A stretch of 33,202 bases of DNA from DATGFK01 sp040007395 (lineage in GTDB: Bacteria > Chloroflexota > Anaerolineae > Aggregatilineales > UBA2796), in assembly GCA_040007395.1 (NCBI GenBank), contig JBDTVG010000234.1, forward strand, positions 1 to 33,202. Direction: 5' to 3'. Position 1 is the stretch's first letter; each line of letters opens with the position of its first letter. Of this stretch, positions 8,528-16,339 are shown piece after piece. A program made the translations under genes and the position numbers. The notes under the pieces are model-generated. The model was given only the letters and a program-made list of their open reading frames with translations, ran no database searches and was not told the DNA's origin.

Positions 8528-9799
8528 TCAGGGCGTGGCAGCCATGGTTGCAGCACTTGCCGGGGCAACCGCTGCACTGGTGGCGACAGATGCATCAGGG
8601 CTGGCAGGCATCGTTGCCACACTGTTAGCCTCAGTCGCAGCATCCGTTGCCGCCTCGGTACTAATGGGCGTCGATGTCGGAGTCAGCGCCTGAATCTGCG
8701 CTGCATTCGTTGCTTGGAGATTGGCAATCGAGGTTGCGGTCAATTCTAACGGATGCGGCGTATTGGTTGGGGTTGCCGTCGGAACGTTGCCGGGGTTGAT
8801 CACAAGGCTATCCGCCATCCCGTTCAAGGTGGGCTGCGCCATAGGCCAGACCGATGCACCGCCTTGCATAACGACAAAGACGAGACTGCCATCTTTAAGG
8901 GCAGCGAGTCGCAGATCCAACTCTGCTGCTGGACCTTGTTGGGTAGCAGCGACACTCACCGGTACGCCATAGCCATCGAGTGTGCCGATCTTAACGGGCT
9001 TGACATCACCGAAAGTCAACCCGCCCCCTGCTGGCGAATTTTTCTTGAGGGCTTCAAGTCCAGCTTGTGGAGAATCGGCGGCGGTGGGCAAACCGAGGAC
9101 GGTTGTATAAAGCAACTTTGCATCAGAAATGATAACCTGTAAAGTCACTGCGGCAGACGGATCTGCACCATAGGAAAAGCTGTAACGACCCGGCGTTGTC
9201 GCGGGACTGGGAGTCCAACCTTTGGGCAATTTCACTTCGAGCACATCGGACGGCGCTTTGTAGACCGTTGCACTGGTCAGGTCAAAAGCTGCTGCGTCAG
9301 TCGTGGCAGTGGGCGCAGGAGTCCAACTGGGAAACGCTGTCGCGTTGGATGTAGTGCTGCTGGGTGCAGCCTGTGGCAGAAAGCGACTTGCCAACAAGAA
9401 AATAGCAATAGCCAGAACGACCAGTTCCACGACGGTAATAATCCGCGAAAACAGGCTGGATTCGGCTTTGGCGGGGGGCAATACTACGGCATCAGACACA
9501 TGCGATGTTACGTCCAGATACCACCACCACTGCTCCGGCGGATAGGCGTTTGTGTTACGCAACGCACTCAATGGGGTACCTGTCGCTGCCAGACGTGAGG
9601 CGACCTGCCCCGCGTTTTTGATCAGCTCTGTATCCAGCGTTTCGATCCGCCCGATCTGTTCGGGTGTCAGCTCATCGAAGCGGGCTTCAATCGCGCTGCG
9701 GGCGGCTAGCCATGTGGTTGCATCGCCCTCGCTGCTGCTGACTCCGGCTTCGTATTGGGAGACTAAACTTTCCAGTGATTCAGTTGGGGACTCTGTCAT
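8528..9799 (-). CDS. single-pass membrane protein with extracytoplasmic domain and low-complexity tail
   Basis: 423 residues, not assigned to a named family. The N-terminal 110 residues are soluble and acidic/helical, with a WWWYLDVTSH motif near 91-100. One membrane helix spans about 119-139 (ITVVELVVLAIAIFLLASRF). A Ser/Thr/Pro linker (143-170) leads to a folded domain of about 170-330 that begins with a cleft-like sequence (VLEVKLPKGWTPSP) of the sort found in extracytoplasmic PsbP/DUF1795-like domains. The last 90 residues are Ala/Thr/Pro-rich (TATPTNTP, then Ala-rich). Topology is probably N-in, C-out. A GGAGAGG site lies 4 bases before the ATG, so the start is secure. The Thr-Pro linker style is common in Chloroflexota. 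No function is claimed. Confidence 0.75.
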   Translation of the reverse strand: MTESPTESLESLVSQYEAGVSSSEGDATTWLAARSAIEARFDELTPEQIGRIETLDTELIKNAGQVASRLAATGTPLSALRNTNAYPPEQWWWYLDVTSHVSDAVVLPPAKAESSLFSRIITVVELVVLAIAIFLLASRFLPQAAPSSTTSNATAFPSWTPAPTATTDAAAFDLTSATVYKAPSDVLEVKLPKGWTPSPATTPGRYSFSYGADPSAAVTLQVIISDAKLLYTTVLGLPTAADSPQAGLEALKKNSPAGGGLTFGDVKPVKIGTLDGYGVPVSVAATQQGPAAELDLRLAALKDGSLVFVVMQGGASVWPMAQPTLNGMADSLVINPGNVPTATPTNTPHPLELTATSIANLQATNAAQIQALTPTSTPISTEAATDAATEANSVATMPASPDASVATSAAVAPASAATMAATP

Positions 9800-10010
9800 T
9801 GACCTCTCCAGAGATAAACAAAATAATGTTGTGCGGGTATAAAACCCGTGACATGCCAGTAACCCCGAAAGTGTACCACGCCCTGAACGAAAATCTAGCG
9901 CCGTATGTTAACGGAAGATGAGCCGTATGCGTGTTATAGTTAGGTCGCACTCACTTATACGGCTTATCACCGTATTACTGACCTACACTAAGGATAAACG
10001 AGGATTGACG

Positions 10011-10385
10011 ATGCCTGCTAAAACCCTAGCGCTCATCGCGCATGATGGCAAGAAAGACGATATGGTCAGGTTTGCGGTAGCGCACCGCGAACGATTGATC
10101 GAATATGATCTGGTGGCTACCGCGACAACAGGAAGTTTACTGGAAGACAAATGTGGTCTAACGCTGCAAAAAGTATTGTCTGGCCCACTGGGCGGCGATG
10201 CACAGATCGCCGGGATGTGCGCCGAAGGCAAGGTCGAAGCAGTCTTTTTCTTCGTCGATCCACTGGCGAAGCAGGCGCACGACCCCGATATTCAGGGCTT
10301 ACTGCGGATCTGCAACGTTCACAATATTCCGTTGGCGACCAATACCGCTACGGCGTTGTATATTATCAGCCCCAAAGCGCTGTAA
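10011..10385 (+). CDS. mgsA: methylglyoxal synthase
   Basis: 124-residue cytosolic enzyme that converts dihydroxyacetone phosphate to methylglyoxal plus phosphate, a bypass that relieves sugar-phosphate stress. The family signatures are all present: LIAHDGKKDDM (His and Asp near the active site), ATATTGSLL (phosphate loop), the GPLGGDAQIAG motif with catalytic Asp, and FFVDPL...HDPDIQGLLRIC followed by HNIPLATNTATA. The open frame extends upstream to 9918, but the start at 10011 is preferred: it has GAGGA 7 bases before it, and homologues begin at this point with KTLALIAHD. It is slightly shorter than the 137-152 residues of well-known bacterial enzymes. The gene stands alone, convergent with a gene ending 24 bases downstream. 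Confidence 0.93.
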   Translation: MPAKTLALIAHDGKKDDMVRFAVAHRERLIEYDLVATATTGSLLEDKCGLTLQKVLSGPLGGDAQIAGMCAEGKVEAVFFFVDPLAKQAHDPDIQGLLRICNVHNIPLATNTATALYIISPKAL

Positions 10386-10408
10386 TCGGCAGCACGCACA
10401 GCGGCCTA

Positions 10409-11056
10409 TCAGCAAATCGGCAGATCACCGAGCAGCCGGAAACCCTGCCAAACTGGACTGTCAAATTGAAACGGCGGCTCGTCAGATGGATAGTGATAAC
10501 GCACGAGGTAAAGGCGCATGGTTGGGTCAAGACGCTGCACGGGCTGCTGTTGCCACAGCATGATCTCAACCTCGTTGGCAAAAAACATCCGTGCCGAAAG
10601 GAAGCCCAAACGCGAACAGAGATTTACGGCGAGTGGCTTGCCGAATAAAACTAGCGCCTCGCCTAACGTATAATTTGTCGCAGGGTCGGGCACCATCGAG
10701 ATTCGGTTGATTGGCCCATTGGGATCGCGATCTCGCTCAGCGCAGCCTTGCCAGCGCGGAGAAACCTTCAAATTCCAGCACAACTGAAAGAATGAGTTGG
10801 GCGTATCGTTAAAAGTATTCAAGAGCATCACGTTATCCGCCAAGGTAGTATCGGCACGCATCTTGACCTCGGCCTCATGGAGCGTCGTCTTGCCGGGGTA
10901 AAGCCCGTGCCAACATGGCAACTGGCACGTACTACTTTCCAGTACCGTTGACCCTGCCAATGGGCCAGCGCTTACCATTACAATTAGATAGAATGTCAAT
11001 ATGATCAATGTCAATATGGTAACCATCGTAGCGGTTAGTACCAGTATGCGCCTCAC
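10409..11056 (-). CDS. membrane-anchored extracytoplasmic protein of unknown function
   Basis: 215 residues. Residues 3-29 form one hydrophobic helix acting as a signal anchor. The rest is predicted outside the membrane and starts with a conserved-looking STCQLPCWHGLYPGKTT segment, then EAEVKMRADTTLADNV. Six or more cysteines (for example in CQLPC, FFQLCW, GCAE, NLCSR and the C-terminal PIC) could form disulphides. I recognise the CxLPCWxGxxPGxT pattern as recurring in uncharacterised Chloroflexota proteins, but I know of no function. A plus-strand open frame across the same bases has no ribosome binding site and no family features. Confidence 0.6.
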   Translation of the reverse strand: MRRILVLTATMVTILTLIILTFYLIVMVSAGPLAGSTVLESSTCQLPCWHGLYPGKTTLHEAEVKMRADTTLADNVMLLNTFNDTPNSFFQLCWNLKVSPRWQGCAERDRDPNGPINRISMVPDPATNYTLGEALVLFGKPLAVNLCSRLGFLSARMFFANEVEIMLWQQQPVQRLDPTMRLYLVRYHYPSDEPPFQFDSPVWQGFRLLGDLPIC

Positions 11057-11157
11057 AATTTTTTGCTAGCTCCAAATTCGCCCTTATCGGTAGTCCACAC
11101 TAACTGTACAATTGAATGTATCGGCTTGCTTAGAATTGCTTTCTTCAAGATGCTACT

Positions 11158-11747
11158 ATGACCAAATCTGCTAGCAAAGCCGAAACCTTTTATGCCAAAG
11201 ATCGTGCAGAATGGCGCGAATGGCTAGACAAAAATCACGCGACTTCCGCAGGTATTTGGTTAATCTACTACAAAAAGGAAAGTGGCAAACCGCGAGTTGA
11301 GTATGCTGACGCGGTAGAGGAAGCGCTGTGTTTCGGGTGGATCGATAGTGTACCAATGCGATAGACGACGAAAGCTATATGCAGCTTTTCTCACCCAGAA
11401 AACCCAAGAGTCCGTGGTCAAAGCTGAACAAACAGCGCGTCGAAAAACTCATTGAGCAGGGGTTGATGACCTCCACTGGCCTTGCAAAGATCGAAGCCGC
11501 TAAACAAAATGGCTCATGGAATACTTACGACGCGATTGAGGACCTGACCATGCCCACCGATTTGGAAACGGCATTGGCTGAAAATGACACAGCGCGAACA
11601 AACTTCGAGGCGTTCAGCAATTCCTCGAAGAAGAATATACTGTGGTGGATCGAAAGCGCTAAACGCCCTGAAACGCGGGCAAAACGCATTGAGGAGACGG
11701 TTCGACTGGCGGCGCAGAACCTCAAAGCCAATCACTACCGCCAGTAA
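11158..11747 (+). pseudogene. YdeI/OmdA-family gene interrupted by a one-base frameshift
   Basis: Two consecutive frames together make one typical YdeI/OmpD-associated (OmdA) protein of about 195 residues. The first (11158-11364) gives FYAKDRAEWREWL, GIWLIYYKKESGK and EEALCFGWIDSVP, then reads MR-stop. The second, shifted frame carries NAIDDESYMQLFSPRKPKS and WSKLNKQRVEKLIEQG, continuing the family pattern to 11747. Adding one A at about 11355 restores an unbroken frame reading SVPNAIDDESYMQ. The downstream part is well conserved, so the lesion is recent or is a sequence error. The product would be a small cytosolic protein linked in some bacteria to bacteriocin or cationic-peptide tolerance; the mechanism is unclear. 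Confidence 0.85.
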
Positions 11748-11778
11748 CTATCAAGGTAAATAGGGCAAACAATTGGTC

Positions 11779-12789
11779 ATGTTGACTCAAACTTCTCTCG
11801 CACTAGCCCCAATCAGGATCGGCGGCATTGTTATTGAAACTTCGTTAACCCTTGCGCCGATGGCGGGTCAGACGAATCATGCTTTTCGTGTGTTGTGCCG
11901 CGAAATGGGTGACTGTGGGCTGGTCTGCACCGAGTTGATCAGCAGTACCGCCATCCATTATAAGAGTACGAAAACGTTCAATATGTTCGACTGGTCTGAG
12001 GCCGAACATCCGTTTGCGGTACAGCTTTACGGCGGCGATCCGGCAGTGATGGCAGAAGCAGCACGCATTGTGGTAGATCATGGCGCGGATATGGTTGATA
12101 TTAACATGGGCTGTTGGGTACCCAAGGTCGCCAAAACTGGCGGCGGTGCAGCCTTACTGCGCGATGTATGTACCGCAACCAGCGTCGTTGAAGCGGTGGT
12201 GAAGGCGGTTTCCGTTCCGGTGACAGTCAAGGTTCGCAGCGGCTGGGATGCCGACCACCTGACCGCCGTAGAGTTTGCCCGCGCCGCCGAAAATGTCGGT
12301 GTGCAGGCGATAGCTGTTCATGCTCGAACTGCCGAACAGGGATTCACCGGGACCGCCAATTGGGACATTATCCGGCAGGTCAAAGCGGCAGTTACAAACA
12401 TTCCCGTCATCGGCAATGGTGATGTGGACAATGCGGCTGATGCTGCCCGTATGTTCGCGGAAACAGGCTGCGACGGCGTAATGATCGGGCGGGCAGCACT
12501 TGGTAGGCCGTGGCTGTTTCACCAGATCGCTCATGAACTGCGTACCGGAGAAGTTTTGCCTGCGCCAACCTCTCGCGAACGCGCTATGATTGCGCTGCGT
12601 CACGCCCGCCTAACCATCGAAACGACTGGCCTACCCGAACGTCAGGCGATCCTTGAACTGCGCGGGCAAATCACAAAATATCATTTGGGCGTACATGGCG
12701 CGGCGGAGATGCGTCAACAACTGGTGCGCGTCGAGTCACTGGCGGATATTGAAGCGATCCTTGCGCCTGTGGCAGAATCAGACGATTGA
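11779..12789 (+). CDS. dusB: tRNA-dihydrouridine synthase, DusB-like
   Basis: 336-residue FMN-dependent enzyme reducing uridine to dihydrouridine in tRNA D-loops. The TIM-barrel N-terminal part shows LAPMAGQTNHAFRVLCRE (25-42), TELISS and PFAVQLYGGDP. The catalytic loop reads DINMGCWVPKVAKTGGGAALL with Cys112 as the general acid. The residue after the Cys is Trp113, where the family almost always has Pro. FMN-contact motifs VKVRSGWD, VHARTAEQGFTG, VIGNGDV and GVMIGRAALGRPWLF are intact. A C-terminal helical domain (about 245-336) ends with RQAILELRGQITKYHLGVHG. The open frame starts with TTG at 11773; the ATG six bases later is a more ordinary start. It lies 31 bases after the frameshifted YdeI gene and converges on the TMEM175-like gene with no visible terminator. 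Confidence 0.9.
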   Translation: MLTQTSLALAPIRIGGIVIETSLTLAPMAGQTNHAFRVLCREMGDCGLVCTELISSTAIHYKSTKTFNMFDWSEAEHPFAVQLYGGDPAVMAEAARIVVDHGADMVDINMGCWVPKVAKTGGGAALLRDVCTATSVVEAVVKAVSVPVTVKVRSGWDADHLTAVEFARAAENVGVQAIAVHARTAEQGFTGTANWDIIRQVKAAVTNIPVIGNGDVDNAADAARMFAETGCDGVMIGRAALGRPWLFHQIAHELRTGEVLPAPTSRERAMIALRHARLTIETTGLPERQAILELRGQITKYHLGVHGAAEMRQQLVRVESLADIEAILAPVAESDD

Positions 12790-12803
12790 TCTTGCCAAAT
12801 GCC

Positions 12804-13436
12804 CTATTGCCCTGTTGCCCTCGGTAGCGCATAGAAGATCGCCATGCCGATACAAATCACAAAGCCAAGTACAGGGCTGAATGCCGAGACAATAATGGCA
12901 ATAAAATAGACCACTGGGCCAAGCAGATAGGATCTTTCAATGGCCTTTGCCTGCACGGTATCTCCATCATTGACCAACAACCCACTGCGGGCGGTGTACC
13001 ACCATAGCAGATTGAACAGCACGGAAATCAACGTAAAGGTTCCGGCGTAAATCATCATGGCAACGTTTTCTTGAGGGTGTCGGATATATTCGGCAAGCAG
13101 TGAGGTCGGAAAAGGCACGACAGTCACGACTAACAATAAAAAGCCATTAACGAGCAATAGCCCATGATTTGAGCGCTTGATCTGCTTGAATAGGTTATGA
13201 TGGTTAGCCCACATGATCAAGATCGTGGCGAAGCTGCCGACGTAGGCCACATATACAGGCCACTGCTGGAGCAATGCGGTGAACAGACTCACCCCATCGG
13301 GAAGCTCACTGGAATGCGGCACTTTAATATCCAGCACGAGCAGGGTAACAGCAATCGAAAATACGCCATCGCTAAACGCTTCGATCCGTCCAGTATCGTT
13401 ATTAGACTCAGTAGTTTCAATATCGCTCGTTGCCAC
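12804..13436 (-). CDS. TMEM175-family (DUF1211) potassium-channel-like membrane protein
   Basis: 210 residues with about six membrane helices. The first helix carries the family hallmark RIEAFSDGVFSIAVTLLVLDIKVP (17-40), including the R-x-x-x-FSD motif that begins the pore-lining helix in bacterial TMEM175 channels. GSFATILIMWANHHNLF (67-83) is also characteristic. Bacterial members form tetrameric K+-permeable channels; selectivity cannot be read from sequence alone. The start is GTG, with GGGGGA 8 bases upstream. It lies 78 bases downstream of the diacylglycerol-kinase-like gene on the same strand and could be co-transcribed with it. Confidence 0.82.
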   Translation of the reverse strand: MATSDIETTESNNDTGRIEAFSDGVFSIAVTLLVLDIKVPHSSELPDGVSLFTALLQQWPVYVAYVGSFATILIMWANHHNLFKQIKRSNHGLLLVNGFLLLVVTVVPFPTSLLAEYIRHPQENVAMMIYAGTFTLISVLFNLLWWYTARSGLLVNDGDTVQAKAIERSYLLGPVVYFIAIIVSAFSPVLGFVICIGMAIFYALPRATGQ

Positions 13437-13514
13437 GCCGTATCCCCCTGTGTGAATATTCTGCTCAGACTCTAAAGCAAAGCCTGTGGCACAGCAATAC
13501 TATTTACTGGTCTT

Positions 13515-14477
13515 TCAGAAGCCTAGCACCGATGGCGCGATAACCTGAAGTTCAGCGGGCATTACGTGAATGCTCACCTGCTTGGTCTTAGATTTCACTT
13601 TTGGCACGGATTCGCCGTCGATATGGATAGAAAAAGATCGCGTGGAAGTAATAACGATGTCATGAGCACGGCCTAATTGCACCGCGCTGTCATGGTAAAC
13701 TACGCCGAGGCGTGCCATCATCAGCAATAGCGCGACTCGCCATAGCGGGACAGGCGCGATGATGCACAGATCAAACTGCCCATCATCCACTTTCGCATCT
13801 GGCGTTAACTGTACCCCGCCGCCAACGCTGGCGCAGTTATTGATCGCGATGGACAGCATTTGCTTAAATTCGGGCGGTTGATTGTCCAGCGTCACGGTGA
13901 CTCCCGGTGATGGTCGATAAGTTCGGATCGCATTCAACGCGCCGGGGATATGCGCCAAGCGCCGCCCGAACCGTCGACTCGCTTCCATATAGTGCTGGTT
14001 AGCCCAACTGGACAGTCCAATGCTTATGCTCAGGCAAGCGAACCGTTCCACAGTGGCAGAATCGCCCTTCTTGCGAATCACCACGCGCCCTATATCCAAT
14101 GGTTGAGTAATCTGGTCAGGGGTCGCTGTGCCATGCGCTGACTCAGCAGTCTTGAGTGCCGTATGAAAATCATTGAGCGTTCCCCACGGCAGCACCCCAA
14201 AGATTGGACGTGCCGACGTTTCCATGTTGACACTCATCACACCGTTCAACACTTCGCTAATGGTGCCGTCGCCGCCTGCCGCCAGAATGTACCGATAGCC
14301 GTTCTGGGTCGCTTCTTGCGCCAACCGTGTGCCGTGATGGGAATGCTGAGTCTCGACCCACTCGACACTGCTAACGTGTGCCAGCGTTTGTAGACGTTGC
14401 GTAATCTGCTCACGCTGGGTTTGGCGATTAATCTCTCCACTGTGCGCGTGAGGATTGACAATAATCAGTGCTTTCAT
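13515..14477 (-). CDS. diacylglycerol kinase-family lipid kinase
   Basis: 320 residues, DAGK catalytic domain (YegS/DgkB group), phosphorylating a lipid such as diacylglycerol at the inner face of the membrane. The nucleotide loop AAGGDGTISEVLNG (66-79) carries the GGDGT signature; LPWGTLNDF (96-104) is the usual P-x-GTxNDFA element with Trp in place of the more common variable residue. The C-terminal beta-sandwich includes NNCASVGGGVQLTPDAKVDDGQFD and ends with IHIDGES. The frame runs upstream to 14657, but homologues begin at KALIIVNPHA, so the ATG at 14477 is chosen; its ribosome binding site is weak (AAAGAA). It is divergent from the metal ABC transporter operon. Confidence 0.86.
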   Translation of the reverse strand: MKALIIVNPHAHSGEINRQTQREQITQRLQTLAHVSSVEWVETQHSHHGTRLAQEATQNGYRYILAAGGDGTISEVLNGVMSVNMETSARPIFGVLPWGTLNDFHTALKTAESAHGTATPDQITQPLDIGRVVIRKKGDSATVERFACLSISIGLSSWANQHYMEASRRFGRRLAHIPGALNAIRTYRPSPGVTVTLDNQPPEFKQMLSIAINNCASVGGGVQLTPDAKVDDGQFDLCIIAPVPLWRVALLLMMARLGVVYHDSAVQLGRAHDIVITSTRSFSIHIDGESVPKVKSKTKQVSIHVMPAELQVIAPSVLGF

Positions 14478-14526
14478 CAATGGTTCTTTATATGAGTTTT
14501 TTCCAGCTTGATATTGTAATCGGTTC

Positions 14527-14554
14527 TTGACAAGCCTAACAGTCATGCTATAGT
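14527..14554 (+). promoter_or_regulatory. sigma70-type promoter of the metal importer operon
   Basis: TTGACA (14527-14532) is a perfect -35 box, and TATAGT (14549-14554) matches five of six -10 positions with a 16-base spacer. Transcription should start near 14561, leaving a short leader of about 25 bases before the ATP-binding-protein start at 14586, with AAAGG as ribosome binding site at 14571-14575. Confidence 0.78.
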
Positions 14555-14569
14555 TGATACGAAGTATCA
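14555..14569. promoter_or_regulatory. palindromic operator candidate at the metal importer start site
   Basis: TGATACgaaGTATCA is a perfect 6+3+6 inverted repeat directly after the -10 box and covering the expected start of transcription. A dimeric repressor bound here would block initiation. The neighbouring genes encode a Mn/Zn/Fe importer, so a metal-dependent repressor of the MntR/DtxR, Zur or Fur type is the natural guess, but the sequence does not match a consensus of these that I know. Confidence 0.6.
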
Positions 14570-14585
14570 GAAAGGCATAAATAGT

Positions 14586-15422
14586 ATGGCGTTTACGAGT
14601 CCAGAATTGATCGCGGCTAAAGTCGATGATCCACAGCCTAACGACAATAAAAATCAAGCCATTCCTGCTTTAGAGATTACCCACCTGAGTGCAGGTTACG
14701 GTCAGCGTCGAGCGATAGAGGATGTTAGCGTAAGTATCACCGCCGGTAAACGGGTTGGCCTGATCGGGCCAAACGGCGCGGGCAAATCGACCCTGTTTCG
14801 GGCAATTGTTGGACTGCTAACGCCGATGGGTGGACAGGTCTGTATCAACGGGAGCACGGATCGCCAATCGCGCCAGCAGGCCGCCTACGTACCGCAGTTT
14901 GAGGATGTCGATTGGAATTTCCCGGTTGCCGTGATCGATGTGGTGATTATGGGGTTGTCGCGGCAAGTCGGTTGGCTGCGTTTACCCGGCAAACTTCACC
15001 GCGAGATCGCTCAACAAGCGCTGGGACGAGTCGGCATGGCAGACTACGCCAAACGCCAGATCGGTGAACTTTCCGGCGGACAAAAGCGGCGGGTGTTCAT
15101 TGCGCGGGCGTTGGCACAGGGCGCGACTATCCTACTGCTGGATGAGCCGTTTAGCGGCGTAGACGCGATGGCACAACACACGCTTTTTGATATTCTTGAC
15201 CAACTGCGTGGCGATGGCGTGACCGTTTTGTTGGCGACCCACGATCTGAACCTCGCCGCTAGCCACTTCGACGAACTGTTTATCCTCAACCAACATCTGA
15301 TCGCTTATGGCACACCGCAGCAGGTCTTCAAGCCAGAGATTCTGGCACAAGCCTTTGGTGGGCAGCTTGCCATCTGGCAGGATGGAGAGCAGGTCGTCAT
15401 GTTTACGGATCAACACTGCTGA
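14586..15422 (+). CDS. metal ABC transporter ATP-binding protein (Mn/Zn/Fe family)
   Basis: 278-residue ABC ATPase powering uptake of a divalent metal. Walker A is GPNGAGKST (61-69), the Q-loop is VPQFEDVDWNFP (102-112), the signature is LSGGQKRR (162-169), Walker B is TILLLDEPFSG (181-191), and the H-loop is LLATHDLN. The xVDWxFP sequence after the Q-loop is typical of the manganese/zinc/iron cluster (MntB, ZnuC, SitB). Residues 1-27 are an extra hydrophilic extension before the usual start at LEITHLSAGYG. First gene of a tight three-gene operon: its TGA overlaps the next ATG (TGATG). Exact metal is not decided by this subunit. Confidence 0.92.
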   Translation: MAFTSPELIAAKVDDPQPNDNKNQAIPALEITHLSAGYGQRRAIEDVSVSITAGKRVGLIGPNGAGKSTLFRAIVGLLTPMGGQVCINGSTDRQSRQQAAYVPQFEDVDWNFPVAVIDVVIMGLSRQVGWLRLPGKLHREIAQQALGRVGMADYAKRQIGELSGGQKRRVFIARALAQGATILLLDEPFSGVDAMAQHTLFDILDQLRGDGVTVLLATHDLNLAASHFDELFILNQHLIAYGTPQQVFKPEILAQAFGGQLAIWQDGEQVVMFTDQHC

Positions 15423-16339
15423 TGATCGAACAATTATGTAGCAGTCCAACGCTGCAAAATCTAATCTGTGAGCCGCTGAGTTATGCGTTTATGCAGCGGG
15501 CTTTTCTGGCAATGATTCTGCTGGGTATTGTTAGCGGAGTCGTCGGTGCGTATGTTGTAGTGCGGGGGATGGCCTTCCTAACTGACGCACTGGGTCACGC
15601 TATTTTGCCGGGTGTCGCCGTCGCCTATCTCACCGGGGGCATTCATGGGCCGCTGCTGCTTGGAGCAATGATCGCGGCGGGGATCACAGCGGTAGTCATC
15701 GGCTTTTTTACTCGCGGCGGCAAACTCCGCGAAGATACAGCGATTGGGATTGTATTTACTGGAGCGTTGGCGCTTGGACTGGCGATCCTGTCGCTGCACA
15801 AAGCGACTGCCGTCGATCTTGAAGCGCTGCTGGTCGGCAATATCCTAGCAATCAATGGACAAGATCTGGCCTTCATTGCCATCGTAGGATTAGCAATTCT
15901 GCTGCTGGTACGGGCTTTTTATAAAGAACTGCTGATCGTCTCGTTTGACCCGGTATTGGGCGCGAGTCTGCAATATCCGATTGAGGCGTTTCGCTATTTG
16001 CTGCTACTTATGTTGGCGATGACTGCTGTGATCGCGATTCAAGCCGTTGGGATTATCCTGATCGCGGCGATGATGGTCACGCCAGCCGCAACGGCCTTTC
16101 TATTGGTGCGGCGGCTGCATGTCATGATGTTCCTGAGCGCGGCGCTTTCGTGTTTTGCAGGCGTGTTCGGGATCTTTTGGGCATGGCATTACAGCCTCGC
16201 GCCCAGTGCAGCGATTGTGCTGACCATGACCGCGTTGTTTTTTCTGGCCTATCTGTTTTCACCGAGTCGCGGAATTGTGTGGGCAGCAGTCGCCCGTACA
16301 AAATTGGCGGATGAAGTGGTGATTTCTCATGAGCATTAA
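15422..16339 (+). CDS. metal ABC transporter permease (ZnuB/MntC type)
   Basis: 305-residue inner-membrane permease of the ABC-3 family, with about eight or nine membrane helices. Family features are YVVVRGMAFLTDALGHAILPGVAVAYL (about 45-70), the GIVFTGALALGLAIL stretch, and VGIILIAAMMVTPAATAFLL (about 210-229), the cytoplasmic-loop region that contacts the ATPase. The start overlaps the preceding gene by one base, and the end overlaps the next frame by 11 bases if the first ATG of that gene is used, which argues for translational coupling of all three subunits. Confidence 0.92.
   Translation: MIEQLCSSPTLQNLICEPLSYAFMQRAFLAMILLGIVSGVVGAYVVVRGMAFLTDALGHAILPGVAVAYLTGGIHGPLLLGAMIAAGITAVVIGFFTRGGKLREDTAIGIVFTGALALGLAILSLHKATAVDLEALLVGNILAINGQDLAFIAIVGLAILLLVRAFYKELLIVSFDPVLGASLQYPIEAFRYLLLLMLAMTAVIAIQAVGIILIAAMMVTPAATAFLLVRRLHVMMFLSAALSCFAGVFGIFWAWHYSLAPSAAIVLTMTALFFLAYLFSPSRGIVWAAVARTKLADEVVISHEH

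Noticed and set aside
10151..10648. A plus-strand frame across the end of mgsA and the start of the antisense gene
   Set aside because: It overlaps mgsA out of frame and lies opposite the 215-residue membrane-anchored protein gene. It has no ribosome binding site and an Arg-rich composition typical of shadows.
14478..14657. Upstream extension of the diacylglycerol-kinase-like gene
   Set aside because: The extra 60 residues have no homology pattern, overlap the promoter and start of the divergent metal importer, and family members begin at KALIIVNPHA.
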